In this document: positions 22,862 to 26,567 of the stretch, in pieces
Layout: every line of letters starts with the position of its first letter
Numbering within the stretch: the stretch's first letter is position 1
Origin: CAZOOR01 sp964581505
Lineage (GTDB): Bacteria; Bacteroidota; Ignavibacteria; Kapaibacteriales; UBA2268
DNA length: 26,567 bases
Assembly: GCA_964581505.1 (NCBI GenBank)
Contig: CAZOOR010000036.1
Location: forward strand, 1 to 26,567
Direction: 5' to 3'
Translations under genes and position numbers: made by a program
The notes under the pieces: generated by a model
Seen by the model: the letters and a program-made list of their open reading frames with translations, nothing else
What the model was told of the DNA's origin: nothing
Databases searched by the model: none

Positions 22862-23953
22862 ATGAAGAATAAATACAACATATTATCGGCAATATCTATA
22901 CTTGCTTTAATGGTTTTCACAGCAGGTTGTGATTTTTGTAATTATGGACCCGGTGATTATGTGATGGAGGAAAGTGATATATATTACACTTCCTCACCGG
23001 TAAATAGTCTTGTGCCGAGTATTTTCAGAATTGGTCTTGACGGAAAAGGAATGCACGAAATAGTAAGGAACGCGCAAATTTATTCCTGCCCTTCAAAAAC
23101 TAAGAAAATTGTATATATAAGTAATTATTCGCCAAAAGCAAAGTTTATTTATTTAGCAAATATTGACGGAACAAAACCGGAAGTTCTGGCAAAAGAGGAT
23201 TTTGCAAACTCTATGTTGTATCCTCAAATTTCATATAACGGTAAGCATATTGTTGTAAATGATGTTAATTATGGTTTATGGCTTATTAGAAATGATAAAA
23301 GTACTTTGAAATTATCTGATAAATTATGTAGGAATACTCTTCCGTCTTTTTCACCAGATGGTACAAAATTGGCTTATTATGAGGGAGATGAACTGTATAA
23401 TCCTCTGAATATTGTAATACTAAATATGGAGGTAGAACCTCCGGTGGAAATTGCAAGAAAGGTTCATTCTACCGGTTTAATGAAATATACCGGTTTGGCT
23501 ACTATCACTTGGTCGCCGGACGGACAAAAGATTTGTTATGCAATTTCAAAAAATTCAATCACCGATTATTTGCTCATTGGGGATTACGATTCCCCTTCTG
23601 CCCAAAAGTATGAAGTTACAAGTATAGGGTTATTTCAGCCGGCAATTAATAGTGATTTGACTAAGGTCGTATTTTCCGCAAGGGACGGGAACTTGTGGTT
23701 GACGGATTTTGCAAATACAAAAAGAAGATTTATCAGGCTTACATCAAGCGGTAGAGTTAGCAAAAGTCTATATCCCGAGTGGTCAAAAGACGAGAAGCAT
23801 ATTTTATATGTCAAGCAATTTAAAAAAGATGCCGATATTATGAATGCTTCTCTTGAGATTATTGATTTAGATACTAATATAAGAGATATTAAAGATAATA
23901 AATTAAGAGTTTTGAGCAGTAATGTATATAAAGGCTATTGGAATTTTAGATAA
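22862..23953 (+). CDS. PD40/TolB-like beta-propeller lipoprotein
   Basis: This 363-aa protein has a lipoprotein signal (lipobox TAGC, lipidated Cys23 counted from this start). Several PD40/WD40-like blades follow, with motifs such as SFSPDGTKLAYY, TWSPDGQKICYA and PEWSKDEKHILYV. Such propellers bind peptides or other proteins in the periplasm or at the cell surface. An in-frame ATG at 22832 would add ten residues, but it is only about seven nt from the likely transcription start and has a poorly spaced ribosome binding site, so I prefer 22862. The stop overlaps the sigma factor start by one base (TAATG). Coupled to a sigma operon, it may sense or modulate the signal. Confidence 0.8.
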   Translation: MKNKYNILSAISILALMVFTAGCDFCNYGPGDYVMEESDIYYTSSPVNSLVPSIFRIGLDGKGMHEIVRNAQIYSCPSKTKKIVYISNYSPKAKFIYLANIDGTKPEVLAKEDFANSMLYPQISYNGKHIVVNDVNYGLWLIRNDKSTLKLSDKLCRNTLPSFSPDGTKLAYYEGDELYNPLNIVILNMEVEPPVEIARKVHSTGLMKYTGLATITWSPDGQKICYAISKNSITDYLLIGDYDSPSAQKYEVTSIGLFQPAINSDLTKVVFSARDGNLWLTDFANTKRRFIRLTSSGRVSKSLYPEWSKDEKHILYVKQFKKDADIMNASLEIIDLDTNIRDIKDNKLRVLSSNVYKGYWNFR

Positions 23954-24510
23954 TGAACGAATATAGCAAATATAATGATGAGGAACTTGTAGCCAAACTT
24001 TGCGAAGGTAAGTCGAAGGCAGAGAAGGCATTTGCCGAAATTTATACTCGCTATTCACAGCGAATTTATGCCTATTGTCTTAGAATGACTGGCCACGAAG
24101 ATGATGCACAAGATATTTTTCACGAAGCATTTGTGAAATTCTATGATATTGCGCAGACCAATAAGAAATTTGAAAATGTCCCTGCATTATTAATTACAAT
24201 TGCAAGGAATATGATTATTAATAAGAAGCGACACGATAAAGTATCCGTAAATATTGAAGATTATAACATTGGTTCGAACGACAGGGGTTATGATGAAAAG
24301 GAATTATTGCAATTGATTGCACGCGCACTTGAACTTTTGGATTTCGACTATCGTGAAGCATTTATCCTGAGATTATATCACGGGCTTACCTATAATGATA
24401 TATCTCAAATTACAGGCGAGACTATTGGAGCGGTTCGCAACAGAGCTTGGCGGGCTAAAGAAAAAGTAAAGAGTATTCTCGCACCTTATTTAGAAGATTT
24501 GTCAAATTAA
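23953..24510 (+). CDS. ECF-family RNA polymerase sigma factor
   Basis: This 185-aa protein has the two-domain layout of group IV sigma factors. Sigma region 2 spans about 25-92, with YTRYSQRIYAYCLRMTG and DIFHEAFVKFY, the latter touching the -10 element. Region 4 spans about 120-178, with LLDFDYREAFILRLYHGLTYNDI and the helix-turn-helix GAVRNRAWRAKEKV for the -35 element. There is no region 1.1 or 3. Translation is coupled to the propeller gene by TAATG. The putative membrane anti-sigma protein follows 18 nt downstream, the standard arrangement for a sigma/anti-sigma pair. Confidence 0.93.
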   Translation: MNEYSKYNDEELVAKLCEGKSKAEKAFAEIYTRYSQRIYAYCLRMTGHEDDAQDIFHEAFVKFYDIAQTNKKFENVPALLITIARNMIINKKRHDKVSVNIEDYNIGSNDRGYDEKELLQLIARALELLDFDYREAFILRLYHGLTYNDISQITGETIGAVRNRAWRAKEKVKSILAPYLEDLSN

Positions 24511-24528
24511 TTAATAGTTATTACAACA

Positions 24529-25836
24529 ATGAATCACAACAGATTAATACACGACTATCTTGACGGGAAGCTGGAGCAACACCGGCAAGATATGCTGTTT
24601 GCCGAGCTGTCGAATAATACAGAACTGCGTGACGAGTTTAATCAGCAAATGAAAATGCACATGATTGCTCAGAACGATATGGCTATGATAGCACCTCCGG
24701 CGGCGGCAACTAATGCAATATTTTCAGACCTTGGATTCAGTATTCCGCCATCAGGAAAAGGCGGAGATAGTGGCGCCGGTGCAGGGTTTGGTGCCGCCGC
24801 TCTCACTTTCTTGAAAAAGTATTTGCCTAGTGCCTTGCTTGCTGTGGCATCAGCTGTACTTACAGGGCTTGTTATTTACTGGCTACTTGATTTTGATAGA
24901 GGCAATTCCTCGAATTTGACTAATGCAAATGTGGAAAACAATAGTAAGCCTATTGTCAGTTCGATGGAAGGGCAATCCGTTCCGGTTTTACCTATGTATT
25001 TTAGAAATGACGGACTTTCGGCGGCAGATGTACAACGTATAGTTAATAATGCTATGTCAAATTATATGGTAAAAGTAAATAACTATTATAAAGATTATTA
25101 CACGGCTTTGATTAATCTATCGAAAGATATGAATTCAAGAGATGAACAGCTGAGACAGGATTTCGCAAATGTTCGCCGCACTCCACGAAGTGATTTCAAT
25201 CTTTTGAGGTATATGGCAACTAATAATGTGCAAAAACCTATTAACAAGAATAGAAATGCTTTACTTGTCAATAATTCCAATCTCATTCCTCTTTCTCAGA
25301 CTGATAATAGTGCTATTGTGAATCCATATTTATTAGCTGATGATTTTATTTCGAATTTCAATCTGTCATTCAGAGGATTTACTACAAGAAATGAGACAGT
25401 TGTACAGGTATCTTCTCAGTCTAATCCATGGTTTAAAAATATGGGTATAGGTGTCAGTTATAATATTGCAAATAATCATGAGTTTGGTGTTGAAATAGGG
25501 CAGGAGGCATTTTCGCAAAACTTTGATAGAAAACTTTATGGTGAAGAATTAACATATTTCCAAAATCCCGTATTATTCTGGTATGGTGCAAAATACAAAT
25601 ATTCGATGAAACAATTATTTGTTCCAAATGTATTCTATCCCTACTTTGAGATTATGGGTGGGTTCACTAAGGTAGGACCTTTGGGAAGAGCGCAGATAGG
25701 GCTTAGCTATAGTCCCGATAAGCGTGTTACTTTTAATCTTGGATTAGAAGGTTCTTCATTGTGGTATAATGTTCAGAAGAAAATATATGATTCAAAGAAA
25801 ATCGGTTTAACTTATGGAGTAAGCGTTAGTTATTAA
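24529..25836 (+). CDS. Putative anti-sigma protein fused to an outer-membrane beta-barrel-like domain
   Basis: This 435-aa protein has an unusual order of parts. Residues 1-55 are helical and acidic (LIHDYLDGKLEQHRQDMLF, then NTELRDEFNQQMKM), like the cytosolic N-terminus of anti-sigma factors. There is no cysteine in the whole protein, so it is not of the zinc-binding class. A Pro/Gly-rich linker leads to one membrane segment (about 97-119). A periplasmic stretch (120-285) includes a helical part around 164-215. The C-terminal ~150 residues contain about eight amphipathic strands with short turns and end in VSVSY, an aromatic outer-membrane-type terminus. If both readings hold, one chain spans inner membrane and outer membrane. 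It follows the sigma gene by 18 nt. Confidence 0.7.
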   Translation: MNHNRLIHDYLDGKLEQHRQDMLFAELSNNTELRDEFNQQMKMHMIAQNDMAMIAPPAAATNAIFSDLGFSIPPSGKGGDSGAGAGFGAAALTFLKKYLPSALLAVASAVLTGLVIYWLLDFDRGNSSNLTNANVENNSKPIVSSMEGQSVPVLPMYFRNDGLSAADVQRIVNNAMSNYMVKVNNYYKDYYTALINLSKDMNSRDEQLRQDFANVRRTPRSDFNLLRYMATNNVQKPINKNRNALLVNNSNLIPLSQTDNSAIVNPYLLADDFISNFNLSFRGFTTRNETVVQVSSQSNPWFKNMGIGVSYNIANNHEFGVEIGQEAFSQNFDRKLYGEELTYFQNPVLFWYGAKYKYSMKQLFVPNVFYPYFEIMGGFTKVGPLGRAQIGLSYSPDKRVTFNLGLEGSSLWYNVQKKIYDSKKIGLTYGVSVSY

Positions 25837-25840
25837 TTTA

Positions 25841-26567
25841 ATGTTTAGAGTGAAAATTATAATATTGTTTGCATCTTTGCTCATCGGATTGCTATTCCTG
25901 CATTCTTGTGAATGTGTACCTGATATTGTTACACCTCGCAAAATCATTCCGGACCAATATGCAAATGTAATGTTCCTCAATAGCAATTCTGATTTTGATT
26001 TGATGAAATTTCAAACGGAATCCGGAAATTTTGTTGTTAATTCCTTCTATCTTACAGAAAAATTTTCATATCAGAGTATGATTCCCGGAATTGTCAATGT
26101 ACAGATACTCACTCAAAGGGATTCGATGCTGTTTAATAGCGTAATGGATTTAAATAAATCTTATCCTTATACTTTTTTCGCTTTTGGAAATGCAGATAGG
26201 GTACAGGGCTTACTATTGGTTGATACAGTTTTCCGATATTCAAAATATAATACTTTTTTCAGATGTATTAACTTAGCTATGTCATCTCCCTATATTAAAT
26301 TTTTAATTGTCGGCTCATATCCGATTGAAAAAATCAAACCATATAAAACTTCATCGGGTTTCTATCCAATTTCCAGCGGTTTATATAAGATAGAAATAAG
26401 AAATGCTACGAATGATAGTTTGCTTCTTACTTATAATAATGCAGAATTTAAACCCGGTAGAGCATATTCCCTATTGTTACGAGGCTATTATGGCGGTATA
26501 GGTCATAGAAAAATGAATCTGCAAATTGTTGAGAGCGATTTCCTCTATAAAAAATCACAACGAAAGA
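25841..26567 (+). CDS. DUF4397-like lipoprotein, 3' end beyond the window
   Basis: The frame starts at the ATG at 25841, four nt after the preceding stop, and stays open to the window edge (242 codons). It has a lipoprotein signal (lipobox LHSC, lipidated Cys23) and then a repeated beta-sandwich pattern. The first unit reads YANVMFLNSNSDFDLMKF, later FSYQSMIPGIVNVQIL, then YPYTFFAFGNADRVQGLLLV; a second unit begins around residue 140. This order matches DUF4397 (strand, spacer, ...Y..l.pG...v.v......, Y.....G). The function of DUF4397 is unknown; it is often surface-exposed. As the last visible gene of the sigma operon it may be a target or sensor component. Confidence 0.75.
   Translation, partial: MFRVKIIILFASLLIGLLFLHSCECVPDIVTPRKIIPDQYANVMFLNSNSDFDLMKFQTESGNFVVNSFYLTEKFSYQSMIPGIVNVQILTQRDSMLFNSVMDLNKSYPYTFFAFGNADRVQGLLLVDTVFRYSKYNTFFRCINLAMSSPYIKFLIVGSYPIEKIKPYKTSSGFYPISSGLYKIEIRNATNDSLLLTYNNAEFKPGRAYSLLLRGYYGGIGHRKMNLQIVESDFLYKKSQRK

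Noticed and set aside
1..26567. CRISPR array, tRNA, rRNA or transposase genes
   Set aside because: I found no regularly spaced repeats of CRISPR length, no cloverleaf-like tRNA, no rRNA sequence and no transposase motif.

Overview
This is an AT-rich bacterial chromosome segment with 25 intact protein genes, one of them cut by the right edge, and one or two broken small genes. I see no rRNA, tRNA, CRISPR array or recognisable transposase. The window has many Sec-dependent lipoproteins and a secreted protein with a type IX secretion (T9SS) C-terminal sorting domain. It also has FmdE, PD40 and DUF4397 proteins and only weak Shine-Dalgarno use at several genes. Together these suggest a member of the FCB superphylum (Bacteroidota, Ignavibacteria or Kapabacteria-like). 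That placement is an inference; no marker gene here settles it.

Layout. 1-631 is non-coding, with a palindromic interspersed repeat and a 10-bp tandem repeat. 632-1738 holds a gamma-carbonic-anhydrase-like hexapeptide protein and a DUF1648 membrane protein. 1888-5416 is a tight metalloid/thiol operon: an ArsE-like CxxC protein, an ArsP-type permease, an ArsF-like CxxC lipoprotein, an ArsG-like CcdA/DsbD-type membrane protein, an ArsR repressor and a TSUP exporter. It ends at a hairpin. 5607-8380 holds two very AT-rich unknown lipoproteins and a T9SS cargo protein; the second lipoprotein and the cargo gene end in identical 28-bp terminators. 8455-9927 (minus strand) is a three-gene cassette: a small Cys-containing protein, a frameshifted ~52-aa gene and a Dam-type adenine methylase, joined by ATGA overlaps. 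10231-11749 pairs a CDF metal exporter with an FmdE/zinc-ribbon protein. 11929-13809 holds a barrel-like lipoprotein, a broken small ORF and an NlpC/P60 peptidase. 14269-16723 holds speA and a lipoprotein.

16724-21439 (minus strand) is a run of housekeeping and envelope genes transcribed in the order pgsA, ftsY, a TPR protein, an NPP-like phosphodiesterase and gmk. queA is divergent from pgsA at 21498.

22862 to the window end is an apparent ECF sigma operon: a PD40 propeller lipoprotein, an ECF sigma factor, a putative anti-sigma protein and a DUF4397 lipoprotein. The anti-sigma protein carries a C-terminal domain that looks like an outer-membrane beta-barrel.

The two most interesting items are (1) the ars-type operon, whose ArsE, ArsG and ArsF proteins look like the three parts of a split DsbD thiol relay beside two permeases, and (2) the anti-sigma/beta-barrel fusion, which could link the outer membrane directly to a sigma factor in one polypeptide. 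Both are proposals from motifs and gene order.
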